Shown: positions 1 to 8,804 of the stretch, piece by piece
How positions within the stretch are numbered: the first letter of the stretch is position 1
Layout: each line of letters opens with the position of its first letter
Assembly: GCA_947624855.1 (NCBI GenBank)
Contig: CANQMC010000002.1
Location: forward strand, 1-30,802
Reading direction: 5' to 3'
DNA length: 30,802 nt
Source: an uncultured Bacilli bacterium
GTDB lineage: Bacteria > Bacillota_I > Bacilli_A > RF39 > UBA660
Notes under the pieces: model-generated
Told to the model about the DNA's origin: nothing
Seen by the model: the letters and a program-made list of their open reading frames with translations, nothing else
Databases searched by the model: none
Position numbers and translations under genes: made by a program

Positions 1-58
1 ATTATATTGCAAATTTAGCAATTGCTTAATTAAAGATTGTCCATAAAAATGTGTCTAA

Positions 59-262
59 AAACTTGACATAAATCCAAGTCATGAAGAAAGAAAAAGAGAA
101 ATGATTGAAGAAGCAGAAAATAAAGGCGAAGCTAAAGGCAAAAAAGAAGAAAAAGTTGAAATAGCTAAAAATTTACTAAAACTAAATACTGATGTAAATA
201 CAATATCAAAAGCTACAGGATTATCTATTAAAGAAATTAATAAATTAAAAACTAAAAATTAG
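59..262 (+). pseudogene. Rpn-family nuclease/transposase C-terminal remnant
   Basis: The frame reads about 67 residues to a TAG at 260-262 and is closed upstream by an in-frame TAA at 56-58. The encoded tail contains EEAENKGEAKGKKEEK followed by VEIAKNLLKLNTDVNTISKA and TGLSIKEI. This Lys/Glu/Gly-rich linker followed by a short helical module ('iAknlLk.. .i..I...TGLs..EI') is typical of the C-terminus of Rpn (PD-(D/E)XK) recombination-promoting nucleases, which are about 250-300 residues long. The catalytic domain is absent. An internal ATG at 101 could start a 53-residue peptide, but I see no convincing Shine-Dalgarno there. I read it as a decayed mobile-type gene lying just upstream of pilC. 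Confidence 0.6.
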
Positions 263-310
263 CATTTATTCTATTTTTTTCTTAAAAAGGTTTAATAATA
301 ACTAAATTTA

Positions 311-319
311 TGTTATAAT
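311..319 (+). promoter_or_regulatory. Extended -10 promoter of pilC-pilD
   Basis: TGTTATAAT is a perfect extended -10 (TGn plus TATAAT) 25 bases before the pilC start. No good -35 is visible, which is acceptable for an extended -10. The same TGnTATAAT word precedes murF, mnmA, rarA and, on the minus strand, the gene at 30192-30611. Confidence 0.6.
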
Positions 320-343
320 TTTTCTAAAGTAGGGTAGATTAGG

Positions 344-1879
344 ATGAATAAAAAAAATAATATATTACTAATGCCATTTATATTTATATTTAGTTTTATA
401 AAACATATGTTAATTGGCATAAAATTTGTCTTTTTCGATGCTTGGGCCAACATTTTTGTAAATATATCAAGTAATAAAAAATTTAAAAAATTAGCCCATG
501 GAAATAGTAATAAAACTTCAGTAGCTCAAAATAAAAATTCTAACAATGTTAAAATAGAACAAGCACCAGTTTTAAGTTTTAATGAAAGACAAAAAATAGC
601 TTTAGAAAAACAAGAATTACTTGCAGAAATGCAAAAAGAAATAAATGATCGTAAAATAAGCAAAGAATATTATACATATTATGGTACATTAAATGGTAAA
701 AAAGTAAAAGGTACACTGAGTGCTACTAATAAAATAACTTTAAATAATTTTTTAGCCAGTGAAGGAATAGATGTTTATAGTATTAAAAAAGCGACTTTTG
801 CCAATTTTTTAAAAAAGATTGGTTTAGATAAAGAAAAAGAAATAAGTACTAAAGATTTAATTTTTTGGTTAACAGAAGTTGCTACTTATTTAAAAGCAGG
901 TTTAACTTTAAATGATACGATTAGATTAATGAGTACTCAAGCTAAAAAAGATACAAATAAAAGTAAATTATATCGTTCTATATTATATGAATTAACATTA
1001 GGTGAAAGTTTTAGTACGGCTTTAGAAAGCCAAGGAAATGTTTTTCCACCATTATTAATTAATATGATTAAATCAGCCGAAGCAACTGGAGAATTAATAA
1101 AAACATTAGATGATATGGCAAATTATTATACTGAAATTGATAAAACTCGAAAAGAAATGTTAAGTGCTATTATTTATCCTACTATTTTATTAGTATTTGC
1201 TTTAGCAGTTATGACATTCATAATGGTTTATGTAATTCCAGAATTTATCAAAGTATATGATCAAGCTGGTATAACTGTAAATGGCTTTACTTTAACTATT
1301 GTAAATTTAAGTAATTACATAACTACCCATTTAGATATTATACTTATAATAGCTTTATTAGTTATCTTAATTATGTTATTATTATATAAAAAAGTTGCTA
1401 GTTTTAGAAAAATACTTCAAACAATTGGCATGCATATTCCTTTTTTTGGAAAAATAATAATTTATCATGAAATAACTATATTTACCAAAACTTTTTCTAG
1501 TTTACTAAAAAATAGTGTTTACATTACCAATAGTATGGAAATATTATCTAATATAACTAATAATGAAGTATATAAAGATATTATGTATGAAACAATTAGT
1601 AATATTGCACGTGGAGAAAAAATATCTTTATCCTTTGAAAATAGGTGGTGTATTCCCGATGTTGCATATTATATGATTGTAACAGGAGAATCAACTGGTG
1701 AATTAGCTTTAATGATGGAGAAAGTTGCTAATTATTATAATGATTTACATAAAGCCAAAGTTACAAATTTAAAAAGTTTTTTAGAACCAATAATGATTGT
1801 AATTTTAGCCTTAATTGTCGGAACTGTTATTTTAGCAGTTGTTATACCAATGTTTAGTTTATACGGACAAATAGGATAG
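344..1879 (+). CDS. pilC: Type IV pilus/type II secretion inner-membrane protein PilC (GspF family)
   Basis: This is the polytopic platform protein that couples the assembly ATPase to (pseudo)pilin polymerisation in the cytoplasmic membrane. Two T2SSF domains are visible, at about residues 170-293 and 375-497. Each has the GE/TGE signature (EATGELIKTLDDMANYY and ESTGELALMMEKVANYY) and is followed by hydrophobic segments at about 275-298, 331-348 and 480-500. The N-terminal PilC motif (YYTYYGTLNGKKVKGTL, about 109-125) is present. At 511 residues the protein is about 100 longer than usual. The extra N-terminus has a hydrophobic stretch (about 8-35) and a polar Asn/Lys-rich linker. The start has a modest GGGT/TTAGG-type ribosome site. 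The prepilin peptidase follows 8 bases later, so the two are an operon. No PilB ATPase or intact pilin is in the window. Confidence 0.9.
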   Translation: MNKKNNILLMPFIFIFSFIKHMLIGIKFVFFDAWANIFVNISSNKKFKKLAHGNSNKTSVAQNKNSNNVKIEQAPVLSFNERQKIALEKQELLAEMQKEINDRKISKEYYTYYGTLNGKKVKGTLSATNKITLNNFLASEGIDVYSIKKATFANFLKKIGLDKEKEISTKDLIFWLTEVATYLKAGLTLNDTIRLMSTQAKKDTNKSKLYRSILYELTLGESFSTALESQGNVFPPLLINMIKSAEATGELIKTLDDMANYYTEIDKTRKEMLSAIIYPTILLVFALAVMTFIMVYVIPEFIKVYDQAGITVNGFTLTIVNLSNYITTHLDIILIIALLVILIMLLLYKKVASFRKILQTIGMHIPFFGKIIIYHEITIFTKTFSSLLKNSVYITNSMEILSNITNNEVYKDIMYETISNIARGEKISLSFENRWCIPDVAYYMIVTGESTGELALMMEKVANYYNDLHKAKVTNLKSFLEPIMIVILALIVGTVILAVVIPMFSLYGQIG

Positions 1880-1887
1880 GTGATAAT

Positions 1888-2544
1888 ATGATTATAACAA
1901 TATTTTTTATTGGATTTATCTTAGGTTTAGCTTACTCTTTAATTGGCGAAAAATTGCCATTATTAGTACCAGATGTTGTTGCAAAAGAAGATAATTCTTG
2001 GATTCTAAATCTTTTTATAGGGGTTGTAAATGCTTTAATCATGCTTATAAGTTATTATTACTATGGCTTTTCTTATGAATTTTTTTCTTCATTAATAGTG
2101 ACTGCTTTAGTTTTAATTATATTTATCAGCGATTTTAAATATATGATTATTTTAGATAGTCCTTTATTGATCGGTGGTATATTTATTTTAATACTAAAAT
2201 ATTACTATTTTGACTTAAAAACAATGGGTTTAAGTATTTTAAGTGGTCTTTTATTATTCTTATTAATGCTTTTAATTGGTATTATTGGTAAAAAAATTTT
2301 TAAAAGAGAAGCTTTAGGAGGCGGTGATATTAAACTCGCAATTTTAATTGGGATTATTCTTGGTTTTAGATTAGGTTTAGTATCTATAATCTTATCCTCT
2401 TTAATAGCGCTCCCTTATGCTTTAGCAAGTTTAATGTTAAATAAAAATAAAGAAGTTCCTTTTGGTCCATTTTTAATCGGAAGTATGGCTATAGTATTTC
2501 TTTTTAGTGATAAATTTATGAATTTAATAAACTTTCTAACTTAA
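1888..2544 (+). CDS. pilD: Prepilin peptidase (A24 family)
   Basis: This is a membrane aspartyl protease that cleaves the leader of type IV prepilins or pseudopilins. The 218-residue protein is almost entirely transmembrane. It carries both catalytic aspartates in their family motifs: D82 in ISDFKYMIILD and D147 in GGGDIKLA. The conserved PFGPFL near the C-terminus (about 191-196) is also present. The N-terminal cytoplasmic insert with the CxxC pairs found in many bifunctional peptidase/methylases is missing (only VPDVVAKEDNSW is there). It may therefore be a peptidase without the zinc motif, or lack N-methylation. It starts 8 bases after pilC behind TAGGTGATA, and the two are presumably co-transcribed. 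Confidence 0.9.
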   Translation: MIITIFFIGFILGLAYSLIGEKLPLLVPDVVAKEDNSWILNLFIGVVNALIMLISYYYYGFSYEFFSSLIVTALVLIIFISDFKYMIILDSPLLIGGIFILILKYYYFDLKTMGLSILSGLLLFLLMLLIGIIGKKIFKREALGGGDIKLAILIGIILGFRLGLVSIILSSLIALPYALASLMLNKNKEVPFGPFLIGSMAIVFLFSDKFMNLINFLT

Positions 2545-2547
2545 AAC

Positions 2548-2576
2548 TTGTAAAATTATAAAATATAAGGTATAAT
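2548..2576 (+). promoter_or_regulatory. SigA-type promoter of tig
   Basis: TTGTAA (2548-2553), a 17-base spacer and a perfect TATAAT (2571-2576). A strong AAGGAGG ribosome site follows at about 2591-2597, before the trigger-factor ATG. Confidence 0.7.
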
Positions 2577-2607
2577 AAATTGGTAATTTTAAGGAGGACA
2601 AAAATAA

Positions 2608-3852
2608 ATGAAAAACAAACATGAAATTAAAATCAAAGTTGCAGGTGAAAAATGGGAGAAAGCTCTAGATAAAGCTTATAAGAAAAAAAATAAAGATGTT
2701 AAAATTGAAGGATTCAGAAAAGGAACTGCTCCTAAAGATATTTATATCAAAAAAATGGGTATTGAATCACTTTATATGGATGCAGTAGATTTTGTAATGG
2801 ATGAAGCTTATCAAGAAGCTTTAGATAAAGCTAAAGCATTTCCAGTAATAGAACCTAAACTTGATATTAATAATATTAATAAGGATGAAGTAGAATTTAC
2901 TTTTACTATTATTAGTAAACCAGAAATTACTTTAGGCGAATATAAAAATTTAGGTATTAAAAAAGAAAAAGCCAAAGTAACTAATGAAGAAATATCAGAA
3001 GAAATAAAAAAACTACAAGACCAATTAGCCGAAATAGCACCTAAAGAAGGAAAAATAGTTAACGGTGATACAGCAGTTATTGATTTTGAAGGTTTTGTTG
3101 ATGGTAAATCACTAGATGGTGGTAAAGGTGAAAACTATCCATTAGAAATAGGATCAAATACATTTATACCAGGTTTTGAAGAAGGCTTAATTGGTTTAAA
3201 AGCGGGTGATTCTACTGAATTAAAATTGAAATTCCCAATGGAATATGTTGAAGATTTAAAAGGAAAAGATGTAACATTTAAAGTAACAATTCGTGAAGTA
3301 AAAGAAAGAATAGTACCTGAAATTAACGAAGAATTTTATCAAGATTTAGGTTATGAAAATATTAAAACAGAAGAAGAATTTAAAAAAGAAGTCGAAAATG
3401 TTATTTTAGAAAGAAAAAATGCAGAAATTGAAGATGCTCATATCGATAAATGTTTAGAAAAAGCTGCTGAAAATATGCAAGTAGAAATTTGTGAAGAAAT
3501 TATTGATGAAGAAGTACATCGCATGATTCATCAATTTGAAGAACAATTAAACATGCAAGGAATTAAATTAGATGATTATGCTAAAATAACTGGTATGACT
3601 CATGAAAAACTTCATGAACAAATGGAACCTGAAGCTATTAAAAGAATTAAATATCGTTATTTATTAGAGGCTATCGCAGAAGCTGAAAAAATTGATTTTA
3701 CTGAAAAAGAAGTAAAAGAAAAAACAAAAGAAATGGCTGATAATTATGGAATTACTGAAGAAGAATTATTAAAAGCCTATGGTTCAAACGATATTGTTAA
3801 ATATGATATGCGGATGCATAAAGCAATTGAAATCTTAAAAGAAAATAATTAG
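2608..3852 (+). CDS. tig: Trigger factor, ribosome-associated chaperone/prolyl isomerase
   Basis: This protein binds the ribosome near the exit tunnel and holds nascent chains. All three parts are visible: an N-terminal ribosome-binding domain with the signature GFRKGTAP (residues 35-42), an FKBP-type peptidyl-prolyl isomerase domain (about 151-233, with NTFIPGFEEGLIG), and a helical C-terminal cradle. The 414 residues are near the usual 425-430. The start is fixed by AAGGAGG at a good distance. It has its own promoter (2548-2576) and a terminator overlapping its stop, so it is probably monocistronic. Confidence 0.95.
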   Translation: MKNKHEIKIKVAGEKWEKALDKAYKKKNKDVKIEGFRKGTAPKDIYIKKMGIESLYMDAVDFVMDEAYQEALDKAKAFPVIEPKLDINNINKDEVEFTFTIISKPEITLGEYKNLGIKKEKAKVTNEEISEEIKKLQDQLAEIAPKEGKIVNGDTAVIDFEGFVDGKSLDGGKGENYPLEIGSNTFIPGFEEGLIGLKAGDSTELKLKFPMEYVEDLKGKDVTFKVTIREVKERIVPEINEEFYQDLGYENIKTEEEFKKEVENVILERKNAEIEDAHIDKCLEKAAENMQVEICEEIIDEEVHRMIHQFEEQLNMQGIKLDDYAKITGMTHEKLHEQMEPEAIKRIKYRYLLEAIAEAEKIDFTEKEVKEKTKEMADNYGITEEELLKAYGSNDIVKYDMRMHKAIEILKENN

Positions 3853-3880
3853 AAAGTGTCAAATACTTTCTTTTTTCTTT
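3851..3880 (+). terminator. Rho-independent terminator of tig
   Basis: AGAAAGT (3851-3857) pairs with ACTTTCT (3865-3871) across a 7-base loop, and a T-rich run follows. The stem starts inside the stop codon. Confidence 0.75.
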
Positions 3881-3900
3881 ATTAAATAATCTTTATTTGG

Positions 3901-3906
3901 TATAAT
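3901..3906 (+). promoter_or_regulatory. -10 element of the ATP-grasp gene
   Basis: A perfect TATAAT lies 21 bases before the start at 3928. The -35 position is only TTTATT, so the element rests on the -10 and its position after a terminator. Confidence 0.45.
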
Positions 3907-3927
3907 ATAAAAAGAAAGAGTGATTAT

Positions 3928-4947
3928 ATGCCTAACATTAAATATTTAGTATCTAGAATGGTTAATATGGATTTTAAAAGTATGAATGATCGAATTAAAA
4001 AAATATCCAAAATAACTAATAAAAGTAGATTAAGTATATTTAAAGATATTGTCCATTGTGCTATAAAATTTGGAGCGGGTTATGCTGATTATGATTTATT
4101 TGAAATGTATAACTTAACCGAAGAAGAAAGAGACACATATATTACTAGAGGTCGCAACAATGAATTAATTAAAAAATATAATAATCCTGAAAAAGATCAT
4201 TTATTTCGAAATAAAGTTGAATTTAATACATTATTTAAAGATTTTATCAATCGAGAATTTATTGAAGTAAATACTTCTAAAAAAGAAGATGTATTAAAAT
4301 TTATGAAAAAGCATCAAACATTTATGGCTAAACCAGTATTAGGTACTTGTGGTAAAGGCATTGAAAAAATAAATATTAAAGATTATTCAAACATCGATGA
4401 AATATATGATTATTTAACTGCTCCCAATATGAATTTTGAATTAGAAGAATTAATAATACAAGATCAAGATGTAAGTAAAATATATGCAGATTCTATTAAT
4501 ACAGTTCGGATAGTAACCATTTTAGATGATGATAACATACCACATGTTATTTGTGCCTATTTTCGCATAGGAAATGGTAAATACGTAGATAACTTCAACA
4601 GTGGTGGTATGGTAGCGCCCGTAAATGAAGAAACAGGGGAAGTAATAGATAAAGCTATTGATAAACAAAAAAATTTATATGAAATTCATCCAATAACTAA
4701 AACTAAAATAAAAGGTTTTAAATTTAAAAATTGGGATGAAGCTCTAAATTTAGTAAAAAAAGCTAGTAAAGTTGTCAAAGATATGCGTTATATTGGCTGG
4801 GATATTTGTTTTTCAAATAAAGGTGTAACTTTAGTTGAAGGCAATGAATATCCTGGTCATGACATATATCAACTTCCTGAACACACACCTAACAAAATAG
4901 GTATTTGGCCTAAATTTACTAAAGCATATCAAAAAACAAAAAAATAA
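3928..4947 (+). CDS. Sugar-transfer-associated ATP-grasp family protein
   Basis: I recognise the ATP-grasp subfamily often named sugar-transfer associated (PF14397-type). These are found near polysaccharide and teichoic-type surface-polymer genes, and their substrate is generally unknown. Visible signatures are AKP (K135), the glycine loop GTCGKGI (139-145), NTVRIVT (191-197), AYFRIGNG followed by VDNFNSGGMVAPV, IGWDICF (about 289-295) and the metal/ATP end motif VEGNEYPGHD (303-312). The N-terminal 90 residues are helical and Lys-rich. By family logic it would join a carboxylate to an amine or phosphate using ATP. It stands alone between tig and lon with its own -10, and no glycosyltransferase lies nearby. 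The substrate cannot be inferred. Confidence 0.8.
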   Translation: MPNIKYLVSRMVNMDFKSMNDRIKKISKITNKSRLSIFKDIVHCAIKFGAGYADYDLFEMYNLTEEERDTYITRGRNNELIKKYNNPEKDHLFRNKVEFNTLFKDFINREFIEVNTSKKEDVLKFMKKHQTFMAKPVLGTCGKGIEKINIKDYSNIDEIYDYLTAPNMNFELEELIIQDQDVSKIYADSINTVRIVTILDDDNIPHVICAYFRIGNGKYVDNFNSGGMVAPVNEETGEVIDKAIDKQKNLYEIHPITKTKIKGFKFKNWDEALNLVKKASKVVKDMRYIGWDICFSNKGVTLVEGNEYPGHDIYQLPEHTPNKIGIWPKFTKAYQKTKK

Positions 4948-4952
4948 AAATT

Positions 4953-5010
4953 ATTAAAAAATAAAAAGTTTAAATTTTAAAGCAAAATAATTAATTTTTT
5001 AATCTTTTTT
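4953..5010 (+). terminator. Weak AT-only terminator candidate
   Basis: ATTAAAAAAT (4953-4962) is inverted at 4994-5003 (ATTTTTTAAT) and is followed by CTTTTTTTA. The loop is 31 bases and the stem is pure A-T, so this is tentative. Confidence 0.3.
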
Positions 5011-5012
5011 TA

Positions 5013-5041
5013 TAGACAAAACTCCATTAATTATTTATAAT
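5013..5041 (+). promoter_or_regulatory. Promoter of lon
   Basis: TAGACA (5013-5018), a 17-base spacer and a perfect TATAAT (5036-5041). I see no CIRCE or CtsR-like operator here. Confidence 0.65.
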
Positions 5042-5071
5042 AAAAATTAAATTATTAAAGGAGTGATAATT

Positions 5072-7369
5072 ATGAACCAAATATTTCCTGTTATGTTACT
5101 TAAAGGTTTAATTTTACTCCCAAATCAAGAAGTAAAACTAGAATTAAATAATGAAATTAGCAAAGAAATAACTAATACTGCTACTAAAAATTTTAATCGT
5201 CAAGTTTTAGTTATTACTCCTAAAAATACTTTAGAAGAAAATCCCGATGTTAATGATTTACCCCATGTTGGTGTCATTGGTCGAATTAAAAGTTGTATTG
5301 AACTGCCAAATGGTAATGTCAGAGTGACCATTAAAGGTATTACGAGAGTTAAAATATTAAATTTTAGCAATAGTGTTTCTAATCCAGATATTTTAGAAGC
5401 CGAAGTAACAAAACTTGATTTACCTAAATTAGATGAAGTTGAAGAAAAAGCTATTATTAAAAAATTAAATGATTTAATAAGTGAATATGTTGCTAGTTCC
5501 TCATGCATATCTAATAGTCTTTTAAATAATATTAAAACAATAGATAATTTAAATCACTTAACCGACATGATTTGTTCTTTTATGCCTTTAACATTTAATA
5601 AAAAAATAGAATATTTAGAAGAAATAAATGCTTTACATCGAGCTCGTAATTTACTTAAAGATATTAAAATAGAATTAGAAGTTTTAAAACTTGATGAAAA
5701 AATTGAAAATGAACTTGAAAATAGTTTAGAAGAAACTCAAAAAGAATTTATTTTAAGAGAAAAAATAAAAATAATTGAAAAAGAATTAGGCGAAAAAAGT
5801 GAAAATCCTTTAATCTATAATGAACTTCTTGAAAAACTAAATATTAATAAAAAAACCAAAAATAAAATTGCTCATGAAATAAAAAAATTAGAATATACTT
5901 CTGAAATTAGTCCTGAAAATGCTATGATCCGAAATTATCTTGATTGGATTTTAAATTTACCATGGAATAAATCTAGTTTTGAAAATAATAACATCCAAGA
6001 TATTAAAACCAAACTTGAAAACAACCATTATGGACTAAAAGAAATTAAAGAGCGAATTTTAGAATATATTACATTAAAAAATAATAATAATTCTATTAAA
6101 AGTCCTATTATTTGTTTAGTAGGGCCACCGGGAGTTGGGAAAACAAGTATTGCCAAAAGTATAGCAAATGCCTTAAATCGTGAATTTTACAAAATAAGTG
6201 TAGGAGGTTTAAATGATTCTTCAGAATTAGTTGGCCACCGAAGAACTTACATGGGATCAAATCCAGGTAAAATAATTCAAGGTTTAAAGAAATGTGGTAC
6301 TAATAATCCTCTTTTCTTAATTGATGAAATAGATAAAATAACTGTTAATTATAAAGATAATCCTACATCTGTTTTATTAGATATTTTAGATAAAGAACAA
6401 AATACCGAATTTATTGATAATTATATCGAAGAACCTTTTGATTTATCTCATATATTTTTTATTTTAACAGCAAATAGTATCGAAAATATTCCTACTCCTT
6501 TATTAGATCGTTTAGAAATAATTAATTTACCTAGTTATACAGATTATGAAAAAGTAGATATAGCTAAAAAATATTTAATTCCTAAAATATTAGAAGAAAA
6601 TAAAATAGATAATAAAATTATTTCTATTAGTGATGAAATACTTCTTTATTTAATTGAAACTTATACTAAAGAAGCTGGTGTTCGAGAATTATCCCGATGT
6701 CTTGAAAAAATAATTCGTAAATTAGTTGTTTTAGGTAAAATAAATGAAAGAACTAAATTAAGTAAAATAAAACTAAAAGAATATCTAGGAATACCTAAAT
6801 TTACTAAAATAGATAATAAAAAACAAAGTCCAATCGGACGCATAAATGCTTTAGGAGTAAATCCTACTGGTGGTTTAATAATACCTATTGAAACTTGTAT
6901 TTATGAAGGAAAAGGAAAGTTTATTATAACTGGTTTACTCGGCGAAATAATGGAAGAATCAACAAAAGTAGCATTAAGTTACATTAAAGCCCATCAAAAA
7001 GATTATAAATTAATTGATTTCTTCTTTAATTTAAAAGATATTCATATTCATTTCTTAGAAGGCGCTGTAAAAAAAGAAGGTCCAAGTGCGGGTGTTGCTA
7101 TAACTACAAGTATTTTAAGTCTTCTTTTAAATAAAAAAGTAAATAATGATATTGCTTTTACTGGAGAAATATCTTTAAATGGAGACATTTTAAAAGTAGG
7201 GGGAATTAAAGAAAAAATTATTGGAGCCTATAATAATAATATTAAAAAAGTTTATATTCCATATACTAATGAATTAGATTTAGAAGAAATACCTGAACGT
7301 ATTAAATCCGAAATAAATATTATTTTAGTTAAAAATTTTCAAGAAATATTTGAAGAATTATTTCAATAA
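5072..7369 (+). CDS. lon: ATP-dependent protease Lon
   Basis: This cytoplasmic AAA+ serine protease degrades misfolded and regulatory proteins. In order it has a LonN substrate-binding domain (about 1-200, starting FPVMLLKGLILLPNQ), a coiled-coil linker, and an AAA+ module with Walker A GPPGVGKTS (351-359) and Walker B FLIDEIDK (about 415-422). The Lon protease domain follows, with catalytic Ser672 in KEGPSAGV and Lys715 in GGIKEK. The spacing of 43 residues is as in E. coli Lon. A GTG at 5063 also opens this frame, but AAAGGAG (5057-5063) overlaps it and sits 8 bases before the ATG at 5072, so I take 5072 (765 residues). It has its own promoter, and murF downstream also has its own. Confidence 0.95.
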   Translation: MNQIFPVMLLKGLILLPNQEVKLELNNEISKEITNTATKNFNRQVLVITPKNTLEENPDVNDLPHVGVIGRIKSCIELPNGNVRVTIKGITRVKILNFSNSVSNPDILEAEVTKLDLPKLDEVEEKAIIKKLNDLISEYVASSSCISNSLLNNIKTIDNLNHLTDMICSFMPLTFNKKIEYLEEINALHRARNLLKDIKIELEVLKLDEKIENELENSLEETQKEFILREKIKIIEKELGEKSENPLIYNELLEKLNINKKTKNKIAHEIKKLEYTSEISPENAMIRNYLDWILNLPWNKSSFENNNIQDIKTKLENNHYGLKEIKERILEYITLKNNNNSIKSPIICLVGPPGVGKTSIAKSIANALNREFYKISVGGLNDSSELVGHRRTYMGSNPGKIIQGLKKCGTNNPLFLIDEIDKITVNYKDNPTSVLLDILDKEQNTEFIDNYIEEPFDLSHIFFILTANSIENIPTPLLDRLEIINLPSYTDYEKVDIAKKYLIPKILEENKIDNKIISISDEILLYLIETYTKEAGVRELSRCLEKIIRKLVVLGKINERTKLSKIKLKEYLGIPKFTKIDNKKQSPIGRINALGVNPTGGLIIPIETCIYEGKGKFIITGLLGEIMEESTKVALSYIKAHQKDYKLIDFFFNLKDIHIHFLEGAVKKEGPSAGVAITTSILSLLLNKKVNNDIAFTGEISLNGDILKVGGIKEKIIGAYNNNIKKVYIPYTNELDLEEIPERIKSEINIILVKNFQEIFEELFQ

Positions 7370-7421
7370 TTGTCTAATAATGTAAACTAAATAAGTTTTA
7401 ATATTAAATATGAATAAGAAA

Positions 7422-7430
7422 TGCTATAAT
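7422..7430 (+). promoter_or_regulatory. Extended -10 promoter of murF-ddl
   Basis: TGCTATAAT is a perfect extended -10. The start of murF follows 18 bases later behind AAGAGGTG. Confidence 0.6.
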
Positions 7431-7448
7431 TAAATAAGAGGTGTTTAA

Positions 7449-8804
7449 ATGTTAATTAAAGATGTTTTAGGTATAAATAATGCCAAGTTAATCATGGGAA
7501 ATGAAAATAGTTCTTTAATAAATTTTTCTAAAGATACAAGAACTATTAATAAAAATGATACTTATATAGGCCTTAAAGGAGAAAACTTTAATGGTAATCT
7601 TTTCTATGAAGAAGCCTTTAAAAAAGGAGCTAAAACTTGTATTATTGAAGGAATAACAATACCTGAAGATATTAAAACAAAATATCCTGATCGTAATTTA
7701 ATCATAACTGATAATACATTAGAATTTTTAATGAATATTGCTAAATTAAAAAGAGAAAGTATTAATGTACCTATTATAGCTATCACTGGTAGTGCAGGTA
7801 AAACAAGTACTAAAAATATAATAGCCGATACTTTATCTATTAAATATAAAGTTTTAAAAACGAGTGGTAATTTAAATACTAATATTGGTGTTTCTCTAAC
7901 CCTTTTAGAATATCAAGATGAAGATATAGTAGTTATCGAAATGGGAATGAATCACAAAGGAGAAATAAGCCAAATAACAAATATAGCTAAACCCACTATT
8001 GCTATAATTACCAATGTAGGTACTGCCCACATTGGATATTTAAAAAGTCGAGAAAACATTTTAAAAGCCAAATTAGAAATAATTGAAGGTTTAAAAGATA
8101 CATTAATCATCAATAATGACAATGATTTATTACATGATTGGTATCAAAAAAATAATATAAACCAAAAAATAATTACTTATGGTATTGATACTAAAAGTGA
8201 TTATCAAGCTACCAATATATCTTATAATAATTTAGGTATTAATTTTACTTTTAAAGATAAAAATGTTCAACTTAATTGTTTAGGTAAACAATTTATTTAT
8301 AATACTTTAGTAGCTTTAATAATATCCGAATTATTTAATATTGATTTAAATAAAGTATTAAATAAATTAACTACTATTAAACCAAGTCCTGGTCGTATGG
8401 AATTGTTATATAATCATGATATTACTATTATAAATGATACCTATAATGCTAATTATGATTCAGTTTATTATGCTTTAGATGCTTTAAATCATTTTAAAGG
8501 CCGTAAAATAGCAGTTCTTGGAGATATATTAGAATTAGGGGACTATGGCGAACAAATTCATCGTCAAGTTGGAAATTTAATTAAAGATATAGATTTATTA
8601 ATAACAGTAGGCCCTTTAGCTAAGTATATTAATGACGAGGCTCTTAAAAATGGTTTTGATCATACTAAATCATATCACTTTTCAAGTAATAAAGAAGCCA
8701 TTAGTTTCATAAATAATATAAAAGAACCAAATGATACTATTTTAATAAAAGCTAGTAATGGTATGCATTTTAATGAAATAATTGATAATTTAAAAGGGGA
8801 ATGA
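7449..8804 (+). CDS. murF: UDP-N-acetylmuramoyl-tripeptide--D-alanyl-D-alanine ligase
   Basis: MurF adds the D-Ala-D-Ala dipeptide to UDP-MurNAc-tripeptide in the cytoplasm, the last soluble step of peptidoglycan precursor synthesis. The Mur-ligase ATP loop GSAGKTSTK is at 114-122. TSGNLNTNIGVSLTLL, VIEMGMNHKGEI and the C-terminal SPGRMELL and INDTYNANYDS motifs are all present. The 451 residues match the family. It ends in TGA within an ATGA overlap with ddl, the gene that makes its dipeptide substrate, so the pair is translationally coupled. A cell wall is therefore expected, which argues against a wall-less mycoplasma. Confidence 0.95.
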   Translation: MLIKDVLGINNAKLIMGNENSSLINFSKDTRTINKNDTYIGLKGENFNGNLFYEEAFKKGAKTCIIEGITIPEDIKTKYPDRNLIITDNTLEFLMNIAKLKRESINVPIIAITGSAGKTSTKNIIADTLSIKYKVLKTSGNLNTNIGVSLTLLEYQDEDIVVIEMGMNHKGEISQITNIAKPTIAIITNVGTAHIGYLKSRENILKAKLEIIEGLKDTLIINNDNDLLHDWYQKNNINQKIITYGIDTKSDYQATNISYNNLGINFTFKDKNVQLNCLGKQFIYNTLVALIISELFNIDLNKVLNKLTTIKPSPGRMELLYNHDITIINDTYNANYDSVYYALDALNHFKGRKIAVLGDILELGDYGEQIHRQVGNLIKDIDLLITVGPLAKYINDEALKNGFDHTKSYHFSSNKEAISFINNIKEPNDTILIKASNGMHFNEIIDNLKGE

